DNA from: Frankiaceae bacterium | GTDB lineage: Bacteria; Actinomycetota; Actinomycetes; BP-191 | NCBI GenBank assembly: GCA_030840645.1 | Contig: JAVEEC010000017.1 | Span: forward strand, 1-49,481 | DNA: 49,481 bases | Direction: 5' to 3' | Part shown: positions 1 to 8,151 of the stretch, in pieces | Position numbering within the stretch: position 1 is the stretch's first letter | Layout: each line of letters opens with the position of its first letter | Position numbers and translations under genes: made by a program | The notes under the pieces: generated by a model | Databases searched by the model: none | What the model was told of the DNA's origin: nothing | Seen by the model: the letters and a program-made list of their open reading frames with translations, nothing else

Positions 1-1590
1 CGCGGCGAGCTGCAGACCATCGGTGCAACGACGCTGGACGAGTACCGCAAGCACCTGGAGAAGGACGCGGCGCTGGAGCGGCGCTTCCAGCCGATCCAGG
101 TCGGCGAGCCGTCGGTGGCGCACACCATCGAGATCCTCAAGGGCCTGCGGGACCGCTACGAGGCGCACCACCGCGTCTCCATCACCGACGCCGCGCTGGT
201 GGCGGCCGCGACGCTCGCGGACCGCTACATCAGCGACCGCTTCCTCCCCGACAAGGCGATCGACCTCATCGACGAGGCCGGCTCGCGGATGCGCATCCGC
301 CGGATGACCGCGCCGCCGGACCTGCGCGAGTTCGACGAGCGGATCGCCCAGGTACGCCGCGAGAAGGAGAGCGCGATCGACGCGCAGGACTTCGAGAAGG
401 CGGCCTCGCTGCGCGACAAGGAGAAGCAGCTCCTTGGCGAGAAGGCGCAGCGCGAGAAGGAGTGGAAGGCCGGCGACATGGACGTCGTCGCCGAGGTGGA
501 CGAGGAGCAGATCGCCGAGGTGCTGGCGACCTGGACGGGCATCCCGGTGTTCAAGCTCACCGAGGAGGAGACCGCCAGGCTGCTGCGCATGGAGGACGAG
601 CTGCACCAGCGCGTCATCGGCCAGGAGCAGGCGATCCACGCTGTCTCGCAGGCGATCCGGCGTACCCGCGCGGGTCTCAAGGACCCCAAGCGGCCCGGCG
701 GCTCGTTCATCTTCGCCGGCCCCTCCGGTGTCGGTAAGACCGAGCTGTCCAAGACGCTGGCGCAGTTCCTGTTCGGCGACGAGGACTCGTTGATCCAGCT
801 CGACATGAGCGAGTTCATGGAGAAGCACACGGTCTCGCGGCTGGTCGGCTCGCCGCCCGGCTACGTCGGGTACGAGGAGGGCGGGCAGCTCACCGAGCGG
901 GTGCGCCGCAAGCCGTTCTCGGTGGTGCTGTTCGACGAGGTGGAGAAGGCCCACCCCGACGTGTTCAACACCCTCCTGCAGATCCTCGAGGACGGGCGCC
1001 TGACCGACTCCCAGGGCCGCACGGTCGACTTCAAGAACACCATCTTGATCATGACGACCAACCTCGGCACCCGCGACATCGCCAAGGGCATGAACCTCGG
1101 CTTCTCCAAGGCGCACGACGAGGCCGGCAACTACGAGCGGATGAAGAACAAGGTGCAGGAGGAGCTCAAGCAGCACTTCCGGCCCGAGTTCCTGAACCGC
1201 ATCGACGACATCATCGTGTTCCACCAGCTCAGCCAGGAGGAGATCGTCTCGATCGTCGACCTGATGCTGAACCGCGTGGAGGAGCAGCTCAAGAACAAGG
1301 ACATGGGCCTCGAGGTGACGCCCGCGGCCAAGATGCTGCTCGCGACGAAGGGGTACGACGCCGTTCTCGGCGCCCGCCCGCTGCGGCGCACGATCCAGCG
1401 CGAGATCGAGGACTCCCTGTCGGAGAAGATCCTCTACAAGGAGCTCGGGCCTGGCCAGATCGTCGTGGTCGACGTCGAGGGCGAAGGCGCCGACGAGGCG
1501 TTCACGTTCCGCGGCGAGGCGAAGCCCGACCCGGACGCGGTGCCCGACGCCCCGCCCGTCGACATGGCGGGGTCTGCCGACGCCTCGTAG
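1..1590 (+). CDS. clpC: ATP-dependent Clp protease ATP-binding subunit ClpC (5'-truncated by window edge)
   Basis: Hsp100/ClpC unfoldase that feeds substrates to ClpP in the cytoplasm. The reading frame is open from base 1 (first residues [17 protein letters not shown], the end of the first AAA+ module), so about 300 N-terminal residues lie outside the window. Visible in order: the D1 C-terminal part; a UVR-type middle motif (around [17 protein letters not shown], ca. 360-430 nt); the second AAA+ module with Walker [10 protein letters not shown] (ca. 719-745), Walker [14 protein letters not shown] (ca. 924-960) and sensor/arginine-finger region; then an acidic low-complexity tail. The gene is convergent with mutY, which ends 30 nt away with no obvious hairpin between them. 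In Bacillus subtilis clpC sits beside radA and disA; the same neighbourhood is kept here. Family assignment is near certain. Confidence 0.97.
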   Translation, partial: RGELQTIGATTLDEYRKHLEKDAALERRFQPIQVGEPSVAHTIEILKGLRDRYEAHHRVSITDAALVAAATLADRYISDRFLPDKAIDLIDEAGSRMRIRRMTAPPDLREFDERIAQVRREKESAIDAQDFEKAASLRDKEKQLLGEKAQREKEWKAGDMDVVAEVDEEQIAEVLATWTGIPVFKLTEEETARLLRMEDELHQRVIGQEQAIHAVSQAIRRTRAGLKDPKRPGGSFIFAGPSGVGKTELSKTLAQFLFGDEDSLIQLDMSEFMEKHTVSRLVGSPPGYVGYEEGGQLTERVRRKPFSVVLFDEVEKAHPDVFNTLLQILEDGRLTDSQGRTVDFKNTILIMTTNLGTRDIAKGMNLGFSKAHDEAGNYERMKNKVQEELKQHFRPEFLNRIDDIIVFHQLSQEEIVSIVDLMLNRVEEQLKNKDMGLEVTPAAKMLLATKGYDAVLGARPLRRTIQREIEDSLSEKILYKELGPGQIVVVDVEGEGADEAFTFRGEAKPDPDAVPDAPPVDMAGSADAS

Positions 1591-1620
1591 GTCGACCGGA
1601 CCGCGTTGACGGGCGGCGGC

Positions 1621-2484
1621 TCACCCGGGGAGTGCGAAGCCGCCAGCCGCGGGTTCGATCAGGCCGTCCGTGACCAGGCCGTCGATCGCCCGGGCTCGTT
1701 GCAACGGTTCAGGCCAGGCGGCCGCGAGCGCCTCCACGGGGACGGCGCCTGGCGCGCCGCGCAGCACGGCCAGCACGGCGCCCCTGGCCTGGCGGTCGGT
1801 GCCGTCGTAGCCCTGGCGCGGTGGTAGCGGGCCAACGTAGACCGGGTAGCCGGCGAGGCGCCAGGCGCAGGTCGTTGCCAGGGGGCAGGCGTCGCACCGG
1901 GGGGAACGCGCGGTGCAGACGAGGGCGCCGACCTCCATCAACGCCACCCCGAAGCGGGCGGCCCGGTCCGGCTCGTCCGGGAGCAGGGCGGCCACGGTCG
2001 CCAGGTCGCGGGTCGTGGAGGGGAGTCCGGCGCGGCCCCGGCCCTCCACCGCGCGAGCGGTGACGCGGCGCACGTTGGTGTCCACGACGGCGTGCCGCCG
2101 GCCGTACGCGAACGCCGCCACCGCGCGCGCGGTGTACGCCCCCACGCCGGGCAGCGCGAGCAGCTCTTCGAGACCGTCGGGAACGGTGCCGCCGTGGCGT
2201 TCGACGACGGCCCGGGCGGCTTCGTGCAGGCGGAGCGCGCGGCGCGGGTAGCCGAGCCGGCCCCACATGCGGACGGCCTCGCCGGGCGGGTCGGCGGCGA
2301 GCGCGGCCGGCGTCGGCCACCGGTCCAGCCACGCCTGCCACGCCGGGAGCACCCGGGAGACCGGCGTCTGCTGCAGCATCACCTCGCTGACGAGCACGGC
2401 CCAGGCGTCCGTGGTCCGGCGCCACGGCAGGTCGCGCGCGTGCGCGTCGTACCACGCGAGAACGGTGTCGGCGAGCGCGGGCAC
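1621..2484 (-). CDS. mutY: A/G-specific adenine glycosylase MutY
   Basis: Base-excision repair glycosylase that removes adenine mispaired with 8-oxoguanine. The 287-residue protein shows the catalytic glutamate in SEVMLQQTP (E34), the helix-hairpin-helix LPGVGAYTA (111-119) followed by the catalytic aspartate in VVDTNVRR (D135), and the [4Fe-4S] cluster loop C190-x6-C197-x2-C200-x5-C206. The C-terminal 8-oxoG recognition (NUDIX-like) domain is short, as is usual in actinobacterial homologues. GTG start at 2484; it is divergent from the next gene by only 25 nt, so both promoters must be compact. MutY next to ClpC, DisA and RadA makes a genome-maintenance neighbourhood. Confidence 0.95.
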   Translation of the reverse strand: MPALADTVLAWYDAHARDLPWRRTTDAWAVLVSEVMLQQTPVSRVLPAWQAWLDRWPTPAALAADPPGEAVRMWGRLGYPRRALRLHEAARAVVERHGGTVPDGLEELLALPGVGAYTARAVAAFAYGRRHAVVDTNVRRVTARAVEGRGRAGLPSTTRDLATVAALLPDEPDRAARFGVALMEVGALVCTARSPRCDACPLATTCAWRLAGYPVYVGPLPPRQGYDGTDRQARGAVLAVLRGAPGAVPVEALAAAWPEPLQRARAIDGLVTDGLIEPAAGGFALPG

Positions 2485-2494
2485 CGGGGCATCG

Positions 2495-2500
2495 TAGGCT
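2495..2500 (+). promoter_or_regulatory. Candidate -10 hexamer TAGGCT for a near-leaderless transcript
   Basis: TAGGCT lies in the 25-nt gap between the divergent mutY and 2510 starts, ending 9 nt before the ATG at 2510. There is no Shine-Dalgarno-like run between it and the ATG. The spacing suits a leaderless or almost leaderless mRNA, which is common in actinobacteria. No clear -35 is visible; weak evidence. Confidence 0.3.
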
Positions 2501-2509
2501 CACCTCGAC

Positions 2510-3190
2510 ATGGACTCCGACGCCCTCATCCACCCGCGCGGCCCGCTGCCGCCCGCCGTGTACTGGCGGCGCCGGCTGCTGACGTTCGGGGTCCTGGTCG
2601 TGGCGCTCGTGCTGGTCGCGCGGTCCTGCACGTCGGGCCCCAGCCGGCCGGCGGCTCTCAGGCAGTCCCCGTCGCCGTCCGCGTCGGCGACCGTTCCCCA
2701 CACGACCCCGCCCGCGACGACCCGCCCGAGCGGGACGTCCTCGCCGAGCCCGTCGCCGAGCAGGTCGCCGACGCCGTCGCCGACGCCGACCGGGCCCGCG
2801 AAGCCTTGTGCCGCAGCGGATCTGGTCCTGTCCGCGAAGGCGGACGCGCAGGCGTACCCGGCGGGTCGCCGGCCCGTGCTCACCATCGGGATCGCGAACA
2901 AGGGGCGGGTCGCGTGCACCCGCGACGTCGGCCAGCCGGCGCGCGAGATCCGCGTGACCAGCGGCGCGGACCGGGTCTGGTCCAGCGACGACTGCTCGAC
3001 CGGCGGCTCGGCGAACGTCGTGACGTTGCAGCCCGGCGCGGCGCCCCTGACGTTCAGCGTGACCTGGGCGCGGAAGCGCTCGGTCCCCGGGTGCAAGCCC
3101 GGGCAGCGGGACGTGGCGCCGGGGACGTACCGGCTCGTCGGCCGGTTCGGTGACCTGACCAGCAGCGGCGACACGTTCACGTTGGGGTGA
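2510..3190 (+). CDS. Membrane-anchored extracellular protein of unknown function
   Basis: 226 residues. A short cytoplasmic N-terminus carrying RRR is followed by one hydrophobic segment (LLTFGVLVVALVLVARS, ca. 23-39), a Ser/Pro/Thr-rich linker (ca. 50-95) and a compact C-terminal beta-type domain (ca. 97-226) with cysteines that could pair (CAAADL, CTRDV, DDCST, PGCKPG). The topology suggests a type II membrane protein with an extracytoplasmic domain, loosely like the DUF4232 or COG1470-type Ig-like domains found in actinobacterial surface proteins. Its stop overlaps the next gene's GTG start by 4 nt, so the two are probably co-translated. I cannot assign a function. Confidence 0.75.
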   Translation: MDSDALIHPRGPLPPAVYWRRRLLTFGVLVVALVLVARSCTSGPSRPAALRQSPSPSASATVPHTTPPATTRPSGTSSPSPSPSRSPTPSPTPTGPAKPCAAADLVLSAKADAQAYPAGRRPVLTIGIANKGRVACTRDVGQPAREIRVTSGADRVWSSDDCSTGGSANVVTLQPGAAPLTFSVTWARKRSVPGCKPGQRDVAPGTYRLVGRFGDLTSSGDTFTLG

Positions 3191-3597
3191 CGATGGCGAC
3201 ACGGGTGCAAGTGACGTTCGACTGCGCAGACCCGGCGCGGCTCTCGGCGTTCTGGGCCGCCGCGCTCGGCTACGTCGTGCAGCCGCCGCCCGAGGGGTTC
3301 GGCTCGTGGCCGGAGTTCCTCACCAGGATCGGCGTGCCGGAGAGCGAGTGGGACACGCGCAGCGCGGCGGTCGACCCGGACGGGACCGGCCCCCGGCTGT
3401 TCTTCCAGAAGGTGCCGGAGCCGAAGGCCGCCAAGAACCGCGTCCACCTCGACGTGAACGTCGGTCACGACCGGGTCGACGCGGAGGTTGCGCGGCTCGT
3501 CGCCGAGGGTGCGAGCGTCGTCGAGGACACGCAGGTCGGTCCGGAACGCTGGGTGGTCATGGCCGACCCGGAGGGGAACGAGTTCTGCGTGCAGTGA
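3187..3597 (+). CDS. VOC-family (glyoxalase/bleomycin-resistance-like) protein
   Basis: 136-residue vicinal-oxygen-chelate fold protein. The N-terminus RVQVTFDCADPARLSAFW is the typical start of the actinobacterial glyoxalase-like subfamily, followed by RLFFQKVPEPK and NRVHLDVNV, with the C-terminal metal-site strand ADPEGNEFCVQ. Substrates of these small VOC proteins are rarely known, so no reaction is proposed. GTG at 3187 gives the 4-nt GTGA overlap with the upstream gene; ATG at 3193 is an alternative start. The chemotaxis operon's own promoter begins directly after its stop. Confidence 0.85.
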   Translation: MTMATRVQVTFDCADPARLSAFWAAALGYVVQPPPEGFGSWPEFLTRIGVPESEWDTRSAAVDPDGTGPRLFFQKVPEPKAAKNRVHLDVNVGHDRVDAEVARLVAEGASVVEDTQVGPERWVVMADPEGNEFCVQ

Positions 3598-3601
3598 CGG
3601 C

Positions 3602-3628
3602 CTCAAGGGACTACGCCGTTCGGCCGAA
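3602..3628 (+). promoter_or_regulatory. FliA-type (sigma28) promoter of the chemotaxis operon: CTCA-N17-GCCGAA
   Basis: CTCA at 3602-3605, a 17-nt spacer (3606-3622) and GCCGAA at 3623-3628, 30 nt upstream of the ATG of the Hpt gene. From memory, the motility promoter consensus reported for Actinoplanes missouriensis is CTCA(N15-17)GCCGAA; this site fits every fixed position and the spacer. The gene order behind it (Hpt, CheB, CheR, CheW) is the expected class of target. A TAGAAC hexamer at 3630-3635 is a weaker housekeeping alternative. Confidence 0.7.
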
Positions 3629-3634
3629 CTAGAA

Positions 3635-3652
3635 CCCAGGTACCGACCTGGG
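3635..3652 (+). promoter_or_regulatory. Perfect 7-bp hairpin overlapping the ribosome binding site of the Hpt gene
   Basis: CCCAGGT (3635-3641), loop ACCG, ACCTGGG (3646-3652). The 3' arm runs into the Shine-Dalgarno-like GGGGAG (3650-3655) just ahead of the ATG at 3659. In the mRNA the stem would hide part of the ribosome binding site; in DNA it could be an operator directly downstream of the FliA-type promoter. Confidence 0.45.
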
Positions 3653-3658
3653 GAGACC

Positions 3659-4009
3659 ATGACCGGACGGGCGCTGCCCGAGCAGGCGGTCGCGGCGATG
3701 CGCGACGCGTTCGCGGGCGAGGTGGCGACGCGCCTCCCCGGCATGCAGTCCGCCGCCTGCGAGATCCTCGCGTCCGGCGCGATCCCGGCGGCCAGAACGC
3801 TCTCCTCCCACGCGCACACCCTCGCCAGCAGCGCCGCCGTCCTCGGCGAGCTGGTCGTCTCGCTGCACGCCAGGCACTGCGAGGCGCTGCTGGTGCCGTT
3901 CTGCGCCGACGGCGGCGGCAGCGTCCCGCGCTCGGTCGCGGCCGACTGCGCGTACGACGTCGAGGCGATGGCCCTGCTGCTCGCCCCGTGGCTCGGCGGC
4001 ACGTCCTGA
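3659..4009 (+). CDS. Stand-alone histidine phosphotransfer (Hpt) domain protein
   Basis: 116 residues. The segment SSHAHTLASSAAVLGE (49-64) fits the Hpt signature H-x-L-x-x-[SG]-[SA]; the probable phospho-accepting histidine is H53 (H51 is the alternative). Predicted helices before and after it fit a four-helix Hpt bundle. There is no kinase, receiver or transmembrane region. The start is the ATG at 3659, which has an SD-like GGGGAG; in-frame codons further upstream lie in the promoter region. The stop overlaps the cheB ATG (TGATG). It may pass phosphoryl groups to the CheB receiver from a CheA or another kinase encoded elsewhere. Sequence similarity is modest, so the Hpt call is an inference from the motif plus its position. 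Confidence 0.6.
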   Translation: MTGRALPEQAVAAMRDAFAGEVATRLPGMQSAACEILASGAIPAARTLSSHAHTLASSAAVLGELVVSLHARHCEALLVPFCADGGGSVPRSVAADCAYDVEAMALLLAPWLGGTS

Positions 4010-5094
4010 TGGCGGCCGCCCCCGACAGCGCGGCGAAGGCCGCGCGCGAGCCGGCGTCGTTGCTGCTGGTCGACGACTCGCCGGTGCAGCGCCGCTTCCT
4101 CCGCGCCGCGCTGGAGGCGTCGCCGGAGTTCTGCGTCGTGGGCGAGGCGCGCAACGGCCGGGAGGCCGTCGCGATGGTCGAACGCCTGCGCCCCAGCGCC
4201 GTTCTCATGGACCTCGACCTGCCGGTGATGACGGGCATCGAGGCGATCGAATGCATCATGGCCGGGCGGCCGACGCCGATCGTCGTCTACTCGGCGTTCG
4301 TGGACGGCGAGAACTCGACCAACGCGATCGAGGCGCTGGCCGCCGGCGCCGTCGACGTCGTCGCGAAGCCGCAGTGGGGCCAGAGCGACGCGCTCGACGC
4401 GTATGCCGAGGACCTGCGCCGCCGGGTGCGGGTCGCGTCGCGGGTCCGGGTCATCACGCACCCGCGCGGCCGGCTGCGCACGACCGCACCGGCGGTCATC
4501 ACACCCGCACGGCGGCCGAGCGAGGTCGCGCTGCTCGCGATCGGCGCGTCGACCGGCGGGCCGCAGGCGCTCGCAACGGTGCTCGGCGCGCTGCCCGCGG
4601 ACTTCGCGCCGGCGGTGCTGGTCGTGCAGCACATGGCGGAGGGGTTCGTGCCCGGGCTGGTCTCCTGGCTGGACCAGCTCTGCGCGCTACCGGTCGTCCA
4701 CGGCGAGACCGGGCGGCGGCTGGCGCCGGGCACGGTGACCGTCGCGCCGAGCGGCCTGAACCTCCTCGTCCGGGACCACCTCCGGGTGGTCTGCGAGCCG
4801 GCGCCGGAACGGCAGTTTCACGTGCCCGGCATCGACGCGTCGTTCGAGAGCATCGCGGAGTCGGTCGGGGCGGCCGCGATCGGCGTGCTGCTCACCGGCA
4901 TGGGCCGCGACGGTGCCGCCGGGCTGAAGGCGATGCGCGACCGGGGTGCGGTGACGATCGGCCAGGACGAGGCGACGTCGGCGGTGTACGGCATGCCGGC
5001 GGCGGCGTTCGCGGCGGGCGCGGTCGAGCACCAGCTCCCGCTGCCGGAGATCGCGCCGTTGCTGCTCGGGCTGGTCGCCGAGGAGGGGCCGTGA
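4009..5094 (+). CDS. cheB: Chemotaxis protein-glutamate methylesterase CheB
   Basis: Removes methyl groups from chemoreceptors after phosphorylation. From the ATG at 4009 (361 residues): receiver domain 15-130 with the acidic pair in LLVDDSP, phospho-acceptor D68 in VLMDLDLPVMTG and the lysine of VVAKPQW; a linker; then the methylesterase domain from about 172 with the catalytic serine in IGASTGGPQA (S181), histidine in VVQHMAEGF (H208) and aspartate in LLTGMGRDGAAG (D301). All catalytic residues are present. An upstream GTG at 3988 would add seven residues inside the Hpt gene; the TGATG overlap favours the ATG. Second gene of the Che operon. Confidence 0.96.
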   Translation: MAAAPDSAAKAAREPASLLLVDDSPVQRRFLRAALEASPEFCVVGEARNGREAVAMVERLRPSAVLMDLDLPVMTGIEAIECIMAGRPTPIVVYSAFVDGENSTNAIEALAAGAVDVVAKPQWGQSDALDAYAEDLRRRVRVASRVRVITHPRGRLRTTAPAVITPARRPSEVALLAIGASTGGPQALATVLGALPADFAPAVLVVQHMAEGFVPGLVSWLDQLCALPVVHGETGRRLAPGTVTVAPSGLNLLVRDHLRVVCEPAPERQFHVPGIDASFESIAESVGAAAIGVLLTGMGRDGAAGLKAMRDRGAVTIGQDEATSAVYGMPAAAFAAGAVEHQLPLPEIAPLLLGLVAEEGP

Positions 5095-6518
5095 AGGCCG
5101 CGCTGTCCGAGCCGGACTTCGCGCGTGCCCGCGACCTGCTGGCGCGGGCGGCCGGGCTGGTCTTCGACGACAGCCGCCGCGACTCGCTCGCGTACTCCCT
5201 CGGCGAACGCGTCGGCGCCCGGGGACTGGCGTCGGTCGACGCGTACCTCGAGCTGCTCGACCGCCCCGGCTCGGGCGACGAGCTGCAGGCGCTGCTCGAC
5301 GAGGTCACCATCCAGGAGACGCACTTCTTCCGTAACCCGCCGCAGTTCCGCGCACTCCGCGAACACGTCCTCCCGCAGCTCGTCAGCCGCGCGGTCGCGA
5401 CCGGCTCGCGGACGCTGCGGGTCTGGAGCGCGGGCTGCTCGACCGGCGAGGAGCCGTACAGCGTCGCGATGCTGCTCCGCGAGCTGCTGCCGTCGACCGA
5501 CGGCTGGGACGTGCGGGTCGTCGCGACCGACGTCTCGACCCGCGCGCTCGCGGCGGCGCGCGAGGGCCGCTACGGCGGCCGCGCGCTGCTGGCGGCGGAC
5601 CCCGCCGACGTGGCGCGGTGGTTCGTCCGCGACGGCGACGACTACGTGGTCCGCCCCGAGGTACGCGAGCTGGTGGAGTTCCGCCACCACAACCTGGTGA
5701 CCGAGCCGGTGCCGTTCCCGCGCGCCGAGCCGCTCGACCTGCTGCTCTGCCGCAACGTCACCATCTACTTCAGCCGCGAGACGACCCGCGGGCTGATGGC
5801 GAGGTTCCACGAGTCGCTCGCCGACGGCGGCTACCTGTTCCTCGGGCACTCGGAGACGCTCTGGCAGGTCAACGACGCGTTCCGGCTGGTCACTCTCGGG
5901 GACGCGTTCGTCTACCGCCGCGACGCCGCCGCCGACGCGGGCGCGGCGGAGCGCCGGACGGTGCTGCCGGACCGGCGCACCGGCGACGACGGCACGCCGG
6001 ACTCAGGCGACCGGCGGGTGCACAGGGGCGACCGGCGGGCGGCGTGGAACGCGCTCACCAAGCCGCGCGCGCTGCCGTTCCCCCGGCCGGCTCGTACGCC
6101 CGCGCCGGACCGGCCCGCCCTCGCCGACCTCGTCGAGGCGGTACGCGTGGCGCTGCGGTCCGGCCGGTACGAGGAGGCCGCGGCCGACGCCGTGACCGCC
6201 GTGGACGCCGACCCGATGCGAGCGGAGACGTACTACCTGCACGCCCTCGCCCTGGCGAACCTCGGTCGCGACGCCGACGCGCTGGTCGCGCTGCGGAAGG
6301 CCGTCTACATCGACCCGGCCGCGGGGTTCGCGCACTTCCTGCTCGCCGGGGTGCTGGCGCGCCTCGGCGACGCGTCCGGCGCGGCGCGGTCCTACCGTGC
6401 CGCCGCCGAGACGCTCGGCCGGTCGGCGGGCGACGACGTCGCGGTCGAGCTCGGCGGGCGTTCCGTGGACGAGCTGGTCGAGCTGTGCTGGCGCCTGGCC
6501 GGCGAGCGGAGGGGCTGA
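5091..6518 (+). CDS. cheR: Chemotaxis protein methyltransferase CheR with C-terminal TPR-like extension
   Basis: SAM-dependent methyltransferase that methylates receptor glutamates. From the GTG at 5091 (475 residues, 4-nt overlap with cheB): N-terminal CheR helical domain (1-75), the characteristic TIQETHFFRNPPQF (ca. 73-86), and the SAM site VWSAGCSTGEEPYS (111-124) with later motifs VVATDVS and LLLCRNVTIYF. After about residue 285 there is an Arg/Pro-rich linker, then about 150 residues of TPR-like helices (RYEEAAADAVTAV, AETYYLHALALANLG, ADALVALRKAVYIDP). CheR-TPR fusions are common in alternative chemosensory systems, where the repeats mediate protein binding. Confidence 0.95.
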   Translation: MKAALSEPDFARARDLLARAAGLVFDDSRRDSLAYSLGERVGARGLASVDAYLELLDRPGSGDELQALLDEVTIQETHFFRNPPQFRALREHVLPQLVSRAVATGSRTLRVWSAGCSTGEEPYSVAMLLRELLPSTDGWDVRVVATDVSTRALAAAREGRYGGRALLAADPADVARWFVRDGDDYVVRPEVRELVEFRHHNLVTEPVPFPRAEPLDLLLCRNVTIYFSRETTRGLMARFHESLADGGYLFLGHSETLWQVNDAFRLVTLGDAFVYRRDAAADAGAAERRTVLPDRRTGDDGTPDSGDRRVHRGDRRAAWNALTKPRALPFPRPARTPAPDRPALADLVEAVRVALRSGRYEEAAADAVTAVDADPMRAETYYLHALALANLGRDADALVALRKAVYIDPAAGFAHFLLAGVLARLGDASGAARSYRAAAETLGRSAGDDVAVELGGRSVDELVELCWRLAGERRG

Positions 6519-6919
6519 TGAGCGAGTACGTGACGTTCCGGCTCGGCGACCGCGACTTCGCGACGTCGATCGCGTTCGTCCGCGAGGTCGTCCGGCTGAC
6601 CGAGCTGCTGACGCTGCCCGGCATGACGCCACCGCTCGCGGGCGTGCTCGACCTGCGCGGGGTGTCGTTGCCGGTGGTCGACATCCGCCCGGCGCCTGGC
6701 GGTCCCGGTGACGTGCTGGTGCTGCACGACGGCGAGCGCGCGTACGGGTTCGCCTGCGACGCCGTCTCCGCTGTCGTCGGCCACGACGCGCTCGTCGCCG
6801 AGACGTCCTCGGCGGAGGCGTTGCCTGACTACGTCGAGGCGGTGCTGCGCGGGTCGGCCGGGCCGGTGTTCCTGGTGGACGTGCGCCGGATGGCCGGCGG
6901 GCTGCCGGTCACCGCGTAA
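6518..6919 (+). CDS. cheW: Chemotaxis coupling protein CheW
   Basis: 133-residue CheW-like SH3-type coupling domain. It begins YVTFRLGDRDFATSIAFVREVVR and contains the signature LTLPGMTPPLAGVLDLRGVS, then VVDIRP and FACDAVSAVVG. It normally bridges CheA to receptors. ATG at 6518 overlaps the cheR stop (TGATG). It is the last gene of the operon, only 3 nt from the convergent disA stop, so no dedicated terminator fits between them. No cheA or receptor gene is present in the window. Confidence 0.93.
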   Translation: MSEYVTFRLGDRDFATSIAFVREVVRLTELLTLPGMTPPLAGVLDLRGVSLPVVDIRPAPGGPGDVLVLHDGERAYGFACDAVSAVVGHDALVAETSSAEALPDYVEAVLRGSAGPVFLVDVRRMAGGLPVTA

Positions 6920-6922
6920 CGG

Positions 6923-8002
6923 TCAGACGTAGCGTTCGAGGATCGAGGACTCGGCGAGCCGGGACAGCCCCTCGCGAACGGTCTTGGCCCGCGTCTCCCC
7001 GACGCCCTCGACGGCCTGGAGGTCGTCGACGTTCGCGGCGAGCAGCTTCTGCAGGCTGGCGAAGTGCTCGACCAGCCGGTCCACGACCAGCCGCGGCAGT
7101 CGCGGCACCTTGGAGAGCAGCCGGTAGCCGCGGGGGGAGACGGGCGCCTCCATCGCGTCGGCGCCCGCGGCGAAGCCGAGGACCCGGGCGAGCTGGCTCA
7201 GCTCCAGCATGTCCTCCGGGCTGAGGACGTCGAGGTCGGCGAGGATGTCCTCGGCCGAACGCGACCGGCGGCCGTTGGGCGCGTAGTCGCGGACGACCAG
7301 CTCGCGCTCGCTCTCGACGCCGGCCATCAGCTCCTCGAGCTGGAGGTTCATCAGCCGGCCGTCGGCGCCGAGCTCGATGACGTACCCCTCGATCTCGCGC
7401 GCGATCCGCCTGACCATCTCGATCCGCTGGCTCACCGCGACGACGTCGCGAACCGTCACCAGGTCCTCGACCTCGAGCGCGGAGAGCGCTCCGGCGACCT
7501 CGTCGAGGCGGAGCTTGTACCGCTCCAGGGTCGCGAGCGCCTGGTTGGCGCGGGAGAGGATCGCGGCGCCGTTGTCGAGGACGTGGCGCTTGCTGTCGAC
7601 GTAGAGCGCGATGATCTGCATCGACTGGCTGACGCTGACGACGGGGTACCCGGTCTGCTTGGCGACGCGCTCGGCGGTGCGGTGCCGGGTGCCGGACTCC
7701 TCGGTGACGATGGTCGGGTCGGGGACCAGATGGACGGCCGCGCGCAGGATCTTGCCGAGGTCGTCGGAGAGGACGACGGCGCCGTCCATCTTGGCCAGCT
7801 CGCGCAGCCGGGTGGAGGAGAAGTCGACGTCGAGGCTGAACCCGCCCGTGCAGAGCGACTCGACCAGCTTGTTGTGGCCGAGCACGATCAGGGCGCCGGT
7901 GTTGCCGCGGAGGATGCGTTCGAGGCCGTCGCGCAACGGCGTCCCCGGCGCGACGGCGGCGAGGGTGGCGAGGAGCAGCTCGTCACGGTCCGGGGCGGGC
8001 AC
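6923..8002 (-). CDS. disA: DNA integrity scanning protein DisA (diadenylate cyclase)
   Basis: Makes c-di-AMP from two ATP and senses branched DNA. With the GTG start at 8002 the protein is 359 residues, almost the length of the Bacillus enzyme. That GTG has a GGAGGAG ribosome binding site at 8007-8013 on this strand; the open frame runs upstream to 8104 but adds 34 residues without family character. DAC domain 1-140 with DGA (73-75) and RHR (106-108) catalytic motifs; a helical spine; C-terminal helix-hairpin-helix (VDDLQAVEGVGETRAKTVREG). Downstream of radA on the same strand, as in many actinobacteria and in Bacillus, where RadA partners DisA. Confidence 0.96.
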   Translation of the reverse strand: MPAPDRDELLLATLAAVAPGTPLRDGLERILRGNTGALIVLGHNKLVESLCTGGFSLDVDFSSTRLRELAKMDGAVVLSDDLGKILRAAVHLVPDPTIVTEESGTRHRTAERVAKQTGYPVVSVSQSMQIIALYVDSKRHVLDNGAAILSRANQALATLERYKLRLDEVAGALSALEVEDLVTVRDVVAVSQRIEMVRRIAREIEGYVIELGADGRLMNLQLEELMAGVESERELVVRDYAPNGRRSRSAEDILADLDVLSPEDMLELSQLARVLGFAAGADAMEAPVSPRGYRLLSKVPRLPRLVVDRLVEHFASLQKLLAANVDDLQAVEGVGETRAKTVREGLSRLAESSILERYV

Positions 8003-8006
8003 CGCG

Positions 8007-8013
8007 CTCCTCC
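8007..8013 (-). promoter_or_regulatory. Ribosome binding site GGAGGAG deciding the disA start
   Basis: GGAGGAG on the minus strand, 4 nt before the GTG at 8002. It picks the family-length start over the longer open frame that begins at 8104. Confidence 0.7.
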
Positions 8014-8151
8014 GATGGTCGACGGCGACCAGCGCAGCCCGTGGCTGCGCCGGGATCTCGGCTAAGGGTACGGCGACCATCGCCCGGTATGACGCGTTCG
8101 CCACGTCGAAGGTTGCATGCGTCGCGATCTACCTCCTGTCGGATTTCGGCA

